Origin: Natrinema mahii
GTDB lineage: Archaea > Halobacteriota > Halobacteria > Halobacteriales > Natrialbaceae
DNA length: 64,000 nt
Direction: 5' to 3'
Assembly: GCA_000690595.2 (NCBI GenBank)
Contig: JHUT02000010.1
Location: 1-64,000, forward strand
The position numbers were made by a program, and so were the translations under genes. Positions 1-7,853 of this stretch are shown here, piece by piece (position 1 is the first letter of the stretch; every line of letters begins with the position of its first letter). The notes beneath the pieces were generated by a model. It was not told where the DNA came from. It saw only the letters and a list, made by a program, of their open reading frames with translations, and did no database searches.

Positions 1-383
1 TTGGCCGCCTTGATGATGATATCGCGTGCTTCGTCCTGGCCGATGACCTGATCAACGAGTCGATCGGGGACCTCGATGTCCTCGGTCGAGTCGATCTGTA
101 GCCCGCCCAGGAGGTCGTCCTCGGCGATCTCCTCGTCGACCTCGACGCCCGGATCGACCTCGACCGTACTCCCGAGGTCCTCGACCGTCTCGAGGTCGTC
201 GTCCTCGTCGGACGACGGCTCGATGTCGTCGATCGGATCGTCGACGTCGTCGCCGCGGTCGCCCTCGTCCTCGAGCGGCGGCCGGTCTCCCTGACGCTCG
301 GAGGGCCGCTCGCGCCCGTCCTCGTCGGGAGCAGCGCCCGGAGCGTCTTCGGGAGGATCGTCAACGTTCGTATCGTTACTCAT
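1..383 (-). CDS. lonB: ATP-dependent protease LonB, N-terminal part (gene runs off the left edge)
   Basis: The first ~127 codons of archaeal LonB, the membrane-anchored AAA+ serine protease for protein quality control. The ATG at 383 opens an acidic, Pro/Asp/Glu-rich leader of about 90 residues. This is followed by DDLLGGLQIDSTEDIEVP and VIGQDEARDIIIKAA, the conserved lead-in to the AAA+ module just before Walker A. The ATPase, membrane and protease parts lie outside the window. The assignment rests on these two blocks, which are highly characteristic of haloarchaeal LonB. A TATA-like box at 421-433 fits a short leader. Confidence 0.9.
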   Translation of the reverse strand, partial: MSNDTNVDDPPEDAPGAAPDEDGRERPSERQGDRPPLEDEGDRGDDVDDPIDDIEPSSDEDDDLETVEDLGSTVEVDPGVEVDEEIAEDDLLGGLQIDSTEDIEVPDRLVDQVIGQDEARDIIIKAA

Positions 384-420
384 AGAACTCTGTTCGGTAT
401 CTGTTTCGAAGGGATTGGGA

Positions 421-433
421 CTGATATACTTTC
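421..433 (-). promoter_or_regulatory. TATA-like promoter box of lonB
   Basis: Read on the minus strand this is GAAAGTATATCAG, the only AT-rich hexamer-sized box close to the lonB start, about 40 nt upstream. Position and composition fit an archaeal TBP site with a short 5' leader. It has not been tested. Confidence 0.45.
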
Positions 434-525
434 TCCATGCGGAGGATGGTGTCAGTTGCTGATACCGGCGGTCACAGCGCCCGACGTGGCTAATCAGGAC
501 ACAGCTGGTGAGATTTTAATTCAGT

Positions 526-543
526 TACATTCGTGTGAATGTA
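526..543. promoter_or_regulatory. Perfect inverted repeat in the lonB-nadM divergent spacer
   Basis: TACATTC-gtgt-GAATGTA is a perfect 7-bp inverted repeat with a 4-nt centre, next to an AT-rich run (ttttaatt, 514-521). It lies about 145 nt before nadM and 145 nt before lonB. The 289-nt spacer holds no convincing ORF. The repeat could be an operator for a dimeric regulator or an RNA hairpin; the sequence does not decide. Confidence 0.35.
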
Positions 544-672
544 TCGGCTCGCGATCGGTCATGGTGGCCGACGGGACGAGTGGGGGCTCGGCGGTCCGCT
601 GCCGGCCGGTAGCCCACGATCCGCTCGAGACGACTCGCCACGCTTAAGCGCCGTGCCCGAGCAGTTCCCGGC

Positions 673-1191
673 ATGACTCGGGGGTTCTACATCGGTCGGT
701 TCCAGCCGTTTCACAACGGCCATCTGAACATGGTCAAGCAGATCGCCGAAGACGTCGACGAACTCGTCCTCGGGATCGGGAGCGCCGACGACTCACACAC
801 CGTGCGCAATCCGTTCACTGCGGGCGAACGCATCATGATGATCACGAAGTCGCTGGTCGAGTACGATCTGGTCACCTACGCGGTCCCGATCGAAGACTTA
901 GAACGGAACTCGGTGTGGGTGAGCCACGTCCAGAGCATGAGCCCCGACTTCGATATCGCCTACTCGAACAATCCGCTCGTCATCCAACTCTTTCGGGAGG
1001 CCGGCATCGAGATCCGCCAGTCCCCGATGTTCAACCGCGACGTCTTGGAGGGATCGGAAGTCCGCGAGCGAATGATCACCGACGGCGACTGGCAGTCGCT
1101 CGTGCCCGACGCCGTCGTCGAGGTCGTCGAGGAGATGAACGGGATCGAGCGGATGCAGATGGTCAGCGACTCGGACTCGAACGGGGACTGA
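673..1191 (+). CDS. nadM: Nicotinamide-nucleotide adenylyltransferase (archaeal NadM type)
   Basis: Transfers AMP from ATP to nicotinamide mononucleotide to make NAD+, in the cytoplasm. The 172-residue protein opens with GRFQPFHNGH (residues 8-17), the nucleotidyltransferase HxGH signature at the ATP site. It continues with ADDSHTVRNPFTAGERIMM, typical of archaeal NadM. The length matches the family (about 170-180). The ATG at 673 is chosen because the conserved strand starts within five residues. A TATA-like gcttaagc lies 24-31 nt upstream, so the mRNA may be leaderless. The stop is 29 nt before the ATG of the next gene, so the two may be co-transcribed. Confidence 0.93.
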   Translation: MTRGFYIGRFQPFHNGHLNMVKQIAEDVDELVLGIGSADDSHTVRNPFTAGERIMMITKSLVEYDLVTYAVPIEDLERNSVWVSHVQSMSPDFDIAYSNNPLVIQLFREAGIEIRQSPMFNRDVLEGSEVRERMITDGDWQSLVPDAVVEVVEEMNGIERMQMVSDSDSNGD

Positions 1192-1219
1192 TTTGGCCTC
1201 GAGGGTCGTAGCCGCGACC

Positions 1220-2056
1220 ATGCTCACGCTCGCGTCCGACTTCGGCTCGCCCTACCCCGCGGCGATGAAGGGCGTGCTATTGGACCGCACCGATGCCCGA
1301 CTGGTCGATGTCGCACACGATTTCCCCCGACAGGACGTCCGTACGGCCGCCTTCTGGCTCCGAGAGGTACTGCCCTATTTCCCGCCGGCGACCCATCTGG
1401 TCGTCGTCGATCCCGGCGTCGGGACCGACCGCGACGCGATCGTTCTCCGCGCGGGCGATCACGTGCTCGTCGGCCCCGACAACGGCGTCCTGGTGCCCGC
1501 GGCAACCCGACTCGCCGGGTCCGCGGAACTCGAGTGCTACGCCGTCGATGAGGCGGCGCTCGAGCCGGTCGAACCGACCGCGCCCGCCGACGAGGCGGCC
1601 GGCGCGAGCCCGCAGCGACCGCCGGGCGGCCGGAGCAACACGTTCCACGGCCGGGACGTCTTCGCACCCGCTGCCGCCGCCGTCCACGACACGGCTCCGG
1701 ACGAGTTGGACTCGCTCGAGTGGCTGGAGCCGGCGGCGATCGACGTCGACCTGACGTTGCCGGCGCCGACGCTGGACGGCGAGCGGGCGGTCGGCGAGGT
1801 GCTGGTGGTCGACGGCTTCGGGAACGCCATCACGAACGTTCCGGGCACCTATCTCGAGGGGCGGGAGCGGATCGTCGCGAACGGCGATCCGGTCCCAGTC
1901 GGCGACACCTTCGCCGCGGTGCCGGCGGGCGAGCGGCTCGCGACCGTCGGGAGCCACGGCTACGTCGAATTCGACGTCAATCGCGGCCGCGGCGACGACG
2001 CGTTCGGCCTTGCACCCGGGGATCGGGTCGTCCTCGAGCCCGAGAGCGGCGAGTGA
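1220..2056 (+). CDS. SAM hydroxide adenosyltransferase / SAM hydrolase (DUF62 family)
   Basis: Members of this family (once DUF62, related to fluorinase and chlorinase) hydrolyse S-adenosylmethionine to adenosine and methionine. The 278-residue product starts MLTLASDFGSPYPAAMKG, the substrate-binding start of the fold, and has VVVDPGVGTDRDAI and VGPDNGVLVPAA further on. The C-terminal beta-barrel part includes DGFGNAITN. The ATG at 1220 is preferred over an in-frame TTG at 1193 because the conserved fold begins at once. Residues around 120-145 form a Pro/Ala-rich insert before FHGRDVFAPAAA. It lies 29 nt downstream of nadM. Confidence 0.88.
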   Translation: MLTLASDFGSPYPAAMKGVLLDRTDARLVDVAHDFPRQDVRTAAFWLREVLPYFPPATHLVVVDPGVGTDRDAIVLRAGDHVLVGPDNGVLVPAATRLAGSAELECYAVDEAALEPVEPTAPADEAAGASPQRPPGGRSNTFHGRDVFAPAAAAVHDTAPDELDSLEWLEPAAIDVDLTLPAPTLDGERAVGEVLVVDGFGNAITNVPGTYLEGRERIVANGDPVPVGDTFAAVPAGERLATVGSHGYVEFDVNRGRGDDAFGLAPGDRVVLEPESGE

Positions 2057-2064
2057 GGGGGCCG

Positions 2065-2427
2065 TCAATCGTCGGCCGGCCGCTGTCGCACCGGGTCGAT
2101 TACGATCTCGCCGTCGGCGTGCACCGTCACGGCACACTGCGAGAACGGAAACGACACCGAGCCGTCGATCCGGGACTCCTCGCCCCGCCAGTGGGCGACC
2201 AGGGCGTTGAGCGCGTCCGGATCGAGACGCTCCGAGAGCGCCTCGAGATCGTCCGGCTCGACGCCGAGGACCGACGAGACGGCCATGAGCAGGGCCGTAC
2301 TCACCGGTTCGTAGGCGCGATCGTCACACCAGGTGTGGTAGGTCTCGCGGTCCTCGTCGTAGTAGACCGTCCGACCGTCAGTGCCACCGATCGGCGTCAG
2401 GGTGTCTCGCGGAGCGGTTCCGGACAT
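2065..2427 (-). CDS. HalOD1 output-domain protein
   Basis: A 120-residue stand-alone HalOD1 protein. HalOD1 is a small haloarchaeal domain thought to act as an output module in signalling; its biochemistry is unknown. The body has the usual pattern: VSTALLMAVSSVLGVEPDDL, then LDPDALNALV, then a C-terminal pair of strands (VSFPFSQCAVTVHADGEIVI). The gene is convergent with the SAM hydrolase gene, 8 nt apart. A perfect palindrome sits 20 nt before its start codon and may control it. Confidence 0.8.
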   Translation of the reverse strand: MSGTAPRDTLTPIGGTDGRTVYYDEDRETYHTWCDDRAYEPVSTALLMAVSSVLGVEPDDLEALSERLDPDALNALVAHWRGEESRIDGSVSFPFSQCAVTVHADGEIVIDPVRQRPADD

Positions 2428-2446
2428 ACTAGACGAATATGATGTT

Positions 2447-2461
2447 TGTTAACACTTAACA
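2447..2461. promoter_or_regulatory. Palindrome at the HalOD1 promoter
   Basis: TGTTAA-cac-TTAACA is a perfect 6-bp inverted repeat covering about -20 to -34 relative to the HalOD1 start codon, where the TATA box of a leaderless haloarchaeal gene is expected. It may be the TATA box itself, an operator overlapping it, or both. Confidence 0.4.
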
Positions 2462-2531
2462 GTAATGGCCATAATCGACCGGGACCGGCAGCAAGCGATA
2501 CGAAAAAACGCGAACGCGGGAAACAGCGACG

Positions 2532-4109
2532 TTACTCGGCGGCGATGACGTCGTCGATGCGGGCGATCATCGTCGCGGCCTCGGTCGCGCTCTCGACGGC
2601 CTCGCGCTTGACGTCGGCGGGGTCGACGACGCCGTACTCGAAGGGATCGTCGATCGTGACCTCGTCACCGTCGGTGATCAGGCCCGCACGGCCCTCGGAG
2701 TCGTGGGCGGCACGGAGGTCCACGAGCGCGTCGATGGGATCACGGCCGGTGTTGGCCGCGAGCGTCCGCGGGACGATGTCGACCGCGTCGGCGAAGGCCG
2801 TCACGGCGAGCTGTTTGCGGCCCTCGATGCCGGCGGCTTCCTCGCGGACCTTGTCCGCGATCGCGATCTCGGTCGCGCCCGCGCCGGGGACGACCTCGCC
2901 GGACTCGAGCGCCGTCGCGACGACGTCGAGAGCGTCGCCGATGGCGCGCTCGAGTTCGTCGACGACGTGTTCGGTGCCGCCGCGGACGAAGACGGTGACC
3001 GTCTCGGCGGCCGCGCCGCCCTCGACGAACGCCAGGTCGTCGTCGCCGAAGTTCTCGGTGCGGATCCGGTCGGCGGAGCCGAGGTCCGCGTCCTCGAGGT
3101 CGTCGAGGTCGCCGACGCGGCGCGCGCCGGTCGCGGAGGCGACCTGTCGCGCGTCGCTGTCGCCCAGCCCTTCGAAGACGAGGACGTCCTCGTTTGCCAG
3201 GGCGTTGGCGACGCGGTCGTGGACGTCTTCGGTCGTGAAGACGACGTCGGCCCCGCTGTCGGCGACGGCCTCGGCATAGCCCTCGAGTTCGCCCTCTTCG
3301 GCGTCGATGGCGGCGTTGAGCTGGTCGATCGAGTCGATGGCGTACTCGGCGTCGACGTCGCCGGTCCGGACGTCGAGTTCGACGTCCAGAATGGCGATCG
3401 ACGCGTCTTCGACCGCGCTCGGCATGCCGTCGTGGGCGGGTTCCTCGTCGACGACGATCCCGGGGACGAGTTCGGTCGCGTTCGAGGAGGCACCGATCTG
3501 GGTGTGGACGGTGACGTTGTCGCGGGCGACGCCCTCGTCGGAATCGACGTGGCGGATCGCCTCGACGACTGTCTCGGCAAGGGACTCGGCGGTGAGTCCG
3601 CCGGTGCCCTTGCCGGTCATGCTCGACTCGGCGACCTGTCGGAGGATTTCGTCGTCGACGTCGGCCTCGTTGACCTGCTCGTCGATCGCCTCGAGGGCGA
3701 TCTCGGCGGCCTCGTGGTAGCCTTCGACGATCGTCGTCGCGTGGACGTCCTGTTCGATCAGGTCCTCGGCCTCGCCCAGCAGGTTGCCGGCCAGTACCGC
3801 GGCGGTGGTCGTCCCGTCACCGACTTCCTCCTCCTGAGTGTCGGAGACTTCGACGATCATCTGGGCCGCGGGGTGTTCGATGTCCATCTCGTTGAGAATG
3901 GTCGCGCCGTCGTTCGTGATGACGACGTCCCCGCCGGAGTCGACGAGCATCTTGTCCATGCCGCGGGGCCCGAGCGTCGTCCGTACCGACTCGGCCACGG
4001 CCTTGCCGGCCATGATGTTGGACGACTGGGCGTCCCGACCCTGCGTTCGCTGACTGTCCTCGCTCATAATGAACATGGGCTGTCCACCCATGCGTCGCTG
4101 TTGTGCCAT
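2532..4109 (-). CDS. Thermosome (group II chaperonin) subunit, short-tailed form
   Basis: A subunit of the two-ring ATP-driven chaperonin that folds cytoplasmic proteins. The 525-residue product has the ATP-site blocks [19 protein letters not shown] and [12 protein letters not shown], and [10 protein letters not shown] in the second half of the equatorial domain. Haloarchaea usually carry two or three paralogues, two near 560 residues with a Gly/Met-rich tail. This one stops at [11 protein letters not shown] with no Gly/Met tail, and its length resembles the third (CCT3-like) paralogue. An alternative start is the internal Met13 (MFIMSED region). A strong TATA box lies upstream. Confidence 0.93.
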   Translation of the reverse strand: MAQQRRMGGQPMFIMSEDSQRTQGRDAQSSNIMAGKAVAESVRTTLGPRGMDKMLVDSGGDVVITNDGATILNEMDIEHPAAQMIVEVSDTQEEEVGDGTTTAAVLAGNLLGEAEDLIEQDVHATTIVEGYHEAAEIALEAIDEQVNEADVDDEILRQVAESSMTGKGTGGLTAESLAETVVEAIRHVDSDEGVARDNVTVHTQIGASSNATELVPGIVVDEEPAHDGMPSAVEDASIAILDVELDVRTGDVDAEYAIDSIDQLNAAIDAEEGELEGYAEAVADSGADVVFTTEDVHDRVANALANEDVLVFEGLGDSDARQVASATGARRVGDLDDLEDADLGSADRIRTENFGDDDLAFVEGGAAAETVTVFVRGGTEHVVDELERAIGDALDVVATALESGEVVPGAGATEIAIADKVREEAAGIEGRKQLAVTAFADAVDIVPRTLAANTGRDPIDALVDLRAAHDSEGRAGLITDGDEVTIDDPFEYGVVDPADVKREAVESATEAATMIARIDDVIAAE

Positions 4110-4143
4110 CGTTGATCCTCACTACCTATGTCGTTAGCACTTC

Positions 4144-4151
4144 TATATAAG
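4144..4151 (-). promoter_or_regulatory. TATA box of the thermosome gene
   Basis: On the minus strand the sequence reads ggaaatact-TATATA, about 35-42 nt before the start codon. It has purine-rich sequence just upstream, as in a BRE/TATA pair. It is one of the clearest archaeal promoters in the window and fits a heat-inducible chaperonin gene. Confidence 0.55.
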
Positions 4152-4263
4152 TATTTCCCTCCCACCACCACTCCGTCTTGCGATTGCCCGTGTGAACCGT
4201 CGACACGACGGGTCGGCGACGAGCCGGTAGGGAAATATGGGTCCGCTCGGAATGACCGGACGA

Positions 4264-5097
4264 ATGCTGGAGCTGGAACACGGGTTCCGCGTCGTCGACG
4301 TCGCGACGCGGCTGCCGCCGGCCGACGGTACGGGGGGTCCCGGCGTGCCGACGATCACCGCGGACCGACTCGAGCGGGAGATGCATCAGGCGGGGATCAC
4401 GGGGTCGATCGTCTTCCCGCCCTCGCTCCCCGAAGCGGACTATCTCGCGCCGAACAACGGCGTCGCCAGACGCAGCGTCGACCGGCCGTTCGTCGCTTTC
4501 GCCCGGATCAACGGCACCGAGACGCCGGGCCAAACAGCCACCGACCGGCTGCGCAACGCCGTCGCCGGCCGCGAGGACCGCCACACCTCGCCGAGCGACG
4601 TCGAGAAGTTCGCCTACGACGACCGCTTTCACGGGTTCGTCCTCGACCCCGCCGTCGACGGCTACCCCGACGAGGACGTGCTGGCGGCCCTCGAGGATGT
4701 CGACCTCCCCGTGATCGTCCGCGGCGGCGTCGACGCGCCCCCCGAGACCCTCGCCGAGACGCTGCTCGACCGGTCGTTCCCCGTCGTCGTCGGCCGCTTC
4801 GGCGGCCACCCGCTGAACCGCGAGCTGATGGACGAGATGATCGACCTCCTCGACGAGTACGACGACTGCTACCTCGAGACGAGTTTCGTCCGCTATCGCG
4901 AGCAACTCGAGCGCGCCGTCCTCGAGCATCCGGACCGCGTCTTCTTCGGCAGCGGCGCGCCCGCCTGTCACCCCAACGTCGCGGTCATGGAGATCCTCAC
5001 GCTGGACGTCTCCGAGGACATGCTCCGTCGCGCGTTTTCGAAGAACGCCTGCCGCGTGATCGACGCGCTCGCGCCGGAAGCGGACAACTGGAACTGA
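4264..5097 (+). CDS. Amidohydrolase-fold (TIM-barrel) protein
   Basis: A 277-residue protein related to the amidohydrolase_2 family of TIM-barrel metal hydrolases; substrate unknown. The start MLELEHGFRVVDVATRLPP aligns with the first barrel strand. Later blocks include PVVVGRFGGHPL, DCYLETSFV and DRVFFGSGAPACHP, the last resembling the family's C-terminal Gly-Ser-Asp segment. The usual first-strand His ligands are absent (VDVATR has no His), so metal binding or catalysis may be altered. Two upstream in-frame Met codons (4237, 4252) are possible starts; 4264 is chosen because the fold begins there. Confidence 0.7.
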   Translation: MLELEHGFRVVDVATRLPPADGTGGPGVPTITADRLEREMHQAGITGSIVFPPSLPEADYLAPNNGVARRSVDRPFVAFARINGTETPGQTATDRLRNAVAGREDRHTSPSDVEKFAYDDRFHGFVLDPAVDGYPDEDVLAALEDVDLPVIVRGGVDAPPETLAETLLDRSFPVVVGRFGGHPLNRELMDEMIDLLDEYDDCYLETSFVRYREQLERAVLEHPDRVFFGSGAPACHPNVAVMEILTLDVSEDMLRRAFSKNACRVIDALAPEADNWN

Positions 5098-5157
5098 GCG
5101 CGTCACACTCGTCGCCCGTCGTCCTCCGAACCGTCGCGGGACTGGTCCGCTACCGTT

Positions 5158-6486
5158 CTACTGAACGACCAGCACCCGCAGATCGTTCAGGTTCGTCCCC
5201 GTCGGCCCCGTGAGAACGAGGCCGTTTCCGGACTCGAGATACGGATAGACGTCGTTGTCGGCCAGCGCCGCCCGTGCCGCGTCGGGGTCCTCGACGGTCG
5301 CGCCGTCGACGAGCGCGCCGGCCGCGTCGGTCGCGCCGTCGATGCCGTCCGTGTCGACCGCGGCGACCGCGACGTGCGTTTCGCTCGCCGCGAGCGACAG
5401 CGCCGCGCTCGTCGCGAACTCCTGGTTCGGACCGCCCGCCCCGTCGCCCCGGACCGTCACCGTCGTCTCGCCGCCCGAGAGGATCACGGCCGGCGGTTCG
5501 ATCGGCGTCCCGGTGGCCCGGCTCTCCGCCGCGATCGCGACGTGGGTCGTCGCCGCCTCGCGGGCCTCGCCGCGAACGCGCGAGGAGAGGATCAGCGGCT
5601 CGTACCCCCGCTCGGCCGCCGCGTCCCGCGCCGCCTCGAGGACGGTCATCCCATCGGCGACGACGTGGTTCGAAACGCGCTCGAACGCCGGGTCGTCCGG
5701 CCCCGGTGTCTCGGCGACCTCGCCGGCCGCGCCGCGCTCGAGATGCTCGCGGACGGCGTCGGGCGCGCCGATCCCGTAGCGCTCGAGAACGGCGAGCGCG
5801 TCGTCGAACGTCGACTCGTCGGGGGCGACCGGACCGCTGGCGATCACGCTCGGGTCGTTCCCGACCACGTCGCTGAGGATCACGCCGGCGACCGTCGCGG
5901 GGGCGGCCCGGCAGGCCAGTCGGCCGCCTTTCAGCGCCGAGAGATGTTTGCGGACCGCGTTGATCTCGCCGATGTCGGCCCCGCTTGCGAGCAACGCCTC
6001 GGTCGTCGACTGCAGCGCCGACAGCGACACGTCGCCGGCGGGCGCGGCCATGAGCGCGCTCCCGCCGCCGGTGATCGCCGCAAGCACGAGCGTGTCCTCG
6101 CCCGCCGCGTCGGCTGCCTCGAGCAGGGTCCGCGTTCCCGCGACCCCGCGCTCGCTCGGCGTCGGATGGTCGCCCTCGCGGACCGTCACGCGGTCCGTCT
6201 CGACGGGGTCGTCCGTGACGACCACGCCCCCGTCGATCCGATCGCCCAAGACGTCCTCGAGCGCCGCGGCGACGTGGGCCGCGGCGTTGCCGCCCCCGAG
6301 GACGACGATCTCGTCGTACGCCTCGAGGTCGTCGGTCGCGTCGGCGACGCGGAGGGTCTCGCCCTCGAGCGAGACGGCCTCGCGGACGACGGTGCGTGGA
6401 TGGCCCGCCTCGATGCCGGCCTCGACGCAGGCGAGCGCGGCCTCGCGGGCCTCGCTCGTCGCGAGTCGGTCGCGGTCCTCGATCAC
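5158..6486 (-). CDS. gck: Glycerate 2-kinase (DUF4147/MOFRL family)
   Basis: Phosphorylates D-glycerate to 2-phosphoglycerate, feeding glycerate into glycolysis. The 442-residue length fits the class-II family. The N-terminal domain has EIVVLGGGNAAAHVA, EGDHPTPSERG and AAITGGGSALMAAP, then INAVRKHLSALKGGRLA. The C-terminal MOFRL-type domain has VILSGGETTVTVRGDGAGG, PNQEFATSAAL and DTDGIDGATDAAGA. The start is a GTG at 6486, since the aligned region begins immediately. It is convergent with the amidohydrolase-fold gene. Confidence 0.9.
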   Translation of the reverse strand: MIEDRDRLATSEAREAALACVEAGIEAGHPRTVVREAVSLEGETLRVADATDDLEAYDEIVVLGGGNAAAHVAAALEDVLGDRIDGGVVVTDDPVETDRVTVREGDHPTPSERGVAGTRTLLEAADAAGEDTLVLAAITGGGSALMAAPAGDVSLSALQSTTEALLASGADIGEINAVRKHLSALKGGRLACRAAPATVAGVILSDVVGNDPSVIASGPVAPDESTFDDALAVLERYGIGAPDAVREHLERGAAGEVAETPGPDDPAFERVSNHVVADGMTVLEAARDAAAERGYEPLILSSRVRGEAREAATTHVAIAAESRATGTPIEPPAVILSGGETTVTVRGDGAGGPNQEFATSAALSLAASETHVAVAAVDTDGIDGATDAAGALVDGATVEDPDAARAALADNDVYPYLESGNGLVLTGPTGTNLNDLRVLVVQ

Positions 6487-6706
6487 GCCTGCCCACCCCG
6501 GGCGGCGTGCGGTCGCGGACCGGCGTCGGCGCTCGAGTCGGTCGCGGTTCTATCGGCAGCTCCCGTCGCCGTCATGTGTACGCGGTCAGTCGCGACCGGC
6601 TAAAACTCGCGGGTCGGCGCGCTTCGTATCAGGACGCTCGGGGACCCGATCGGCCGCACATGTCGAGTGGCTGTCTTTATGGGGCCGGGTCACGGACTAG
6701 TCGGCT

Positions 6707-7144
6707 GTGAGCTACACCCTTTCGTTCCGCCCGCTGCTCGAGGACGAGGGTTGGCGAGCCGGACTCGTCGGCGGCGTCGCTGCCCTCCCGTTCACGACTG
6801 CCACCTACGTCCGGACGGGAAGCGAACTCACCCTCGGTCCGGTGTTTGTCGCCGGCCTCATCGCCGGCTCTCTCGTCGCCGACCCGTCGGTGCGCTCTCG
6901 AGCCGCGAACAGGGCCGGCGTCATCGGCGCGTTGCCGGGGCTGTGGTTGGTCTCCGACAGCGTGTTCTTCATCGCGACCGGGATGGAGTCGGGGGCAGCG
7001 CGCATAGCAGCGGTGGTCGTTCTGACGCTGTTTACCGCGTTGCTGTTCGGACTGGCCGTCGCGGTCGCCGCCGTCGGCGCGCGGGTCGGCGGCTGGCTGC
7101 GTGCGAAGACCAGCTGGCTGCGCCCGGCCGGCGTCACGCTGTGA
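6707..7144 (+). CDS. DUF5518-like small membrane protein
   Basis: A 145-residue protein with about four hydrophobic segments (roughly 20-38, 48-62, 70-92 and 98-125) and a short basic C-terminus. Its glycine-rich pattern (GLVGGVAALPFTT, VFVAGLIAGSLVAD) resembles haloarchaeal DUF5518 proteins, whose function is unknown. The start is a GTG at 6707; a TATA-like tctttatgg lies about 30 nt upstream. The hairpin-rich spacer begins about 60 nt after the stop. Confidence 0.65.
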   Translation: MSYTLSFRPLLEDEGWRAGLVGGVAALPFTTATYVRTGSELTLGPVFVAGLIAGSLVADPSVRSRAANRAGVIGALPGLWLVSDSVFFIATGMESGAARIAAVVVLTLFTALLFGLAVAVAAVGARVGGWLRAKTSWLRPAGVTL

Positions 7145-7200
7145 GCATCGTTGGTCGGGTTCTCACCGGTTTCAGCCGCTCCGTGGTCGAACGATGACTG

Positions 7201-7394
7201 CTCGTGTGAAAACCTGTCTGGCGAGAGCAAAGCTCTCGCTGACCTTTGCTCACTTCGTTCGCAAAGAGACCAAAAAGCCGCTCACTCACTCCGTTCGATC
7301 GCGGTTCTAATCATGCCGGAACCAACGAAAGACGTCGCTTCGCTCGTCTTTCGCGTTTCAGACACGCCTTCGCTCTCGCTCAGTCGTGTCTGAA
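7201..7394. repeat. Run of intergenic hairpins
   Basis: No credible ORF. Four inverted repeats lie in series: CGAGAGC-aaa-GCTCTCG (7222-7238), CTTTGC/GCAAAG around an 11-nt loop TCACTTCGTTC (7244-7266), CGAAAGACG/CGTCTTTCG (7326-7353) and TTCAGACACG/CGTGTCTGAA (7357-7394). Between them is a T-tract motif (minus strand gcggctttttggtc) that recurs in the 145-bp repeat next door and beside dph6. It probably lies at the 3' side of converging transcripts. Confidence 0.75.
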
Positions 7395-7853
7395 CGACCG
7401 CTGACCAGTAAACGCCATCGCGACATCCACCTTTTTCCGCTCGGGTTCGCTCTCGTTGGTCGCTCACCCTCGCGCAAAAATCTGGACCAAAAAACCGCTC
7501 GGTCGTTGCACTCACTCGCGGGTGCTAATCGTGCCGAAACGACCGCTGACCCGTAAACGCCATCGCGGCATCCACCTTTTTCCGCTCGGGTTCGCTCTCG
7601 TTGGTCGCTCTCCCTCGCGCAAAAATCTGGACCAAAAAACCGCTCGGTCGTTGCACTCACTCGCGGGTGCTAATCGTGCCGAAACGACCGCTGACCAGTA
7701 AACGCCATCGCGACATCCACCTTTTTCCGCTCGGGTTCGCTCTCGTTGGTCGCTCACCCTCGCGCAAAAATCTGGACCAAAAACCGCTCGTTCGTTGCAC
7801 TCACTCGCGGGTGCTAATCGTGCCGAAACGACCGCTGACCCGTAAACGCCATC
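7394..7853. repeat. 145-bp tandem repeat copying the 3' end of purN-purH
   Basis: Three near-identical units begin at 7394, 7539 and 7684 (spacing 145, 145 and 144), and a fourth partial unit runs into the coding sequence. Each unit carries a copy of the last 12 codons and the TAG stop of the fusion gene (encoding AFTGQRSFRHD), then a GC-rich stretch, a T6 run and ttggtcc. Differences between units are a few substitutions (for example gaccag versus gacccg) and one A in the A-run. The units therefore look like a recent tandem amplification of the gene's 3' end with its putative terminator. Confidence 0.9.

Noticed and set aside
2703-4115. 470-codon plus-strand frame opposite the thermosome gene
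   Set aside because: It is a mirror of the chaperonin codon pattern (strong G/C third positions); the minus strand encodes an unmistakable chaperonin.
7394-7853. CRISPR array
   Set aside because: Units are 144-145 bp, nearly identical throughout and without short repeats and unique spacers; they are tandem duplications of a gene end.
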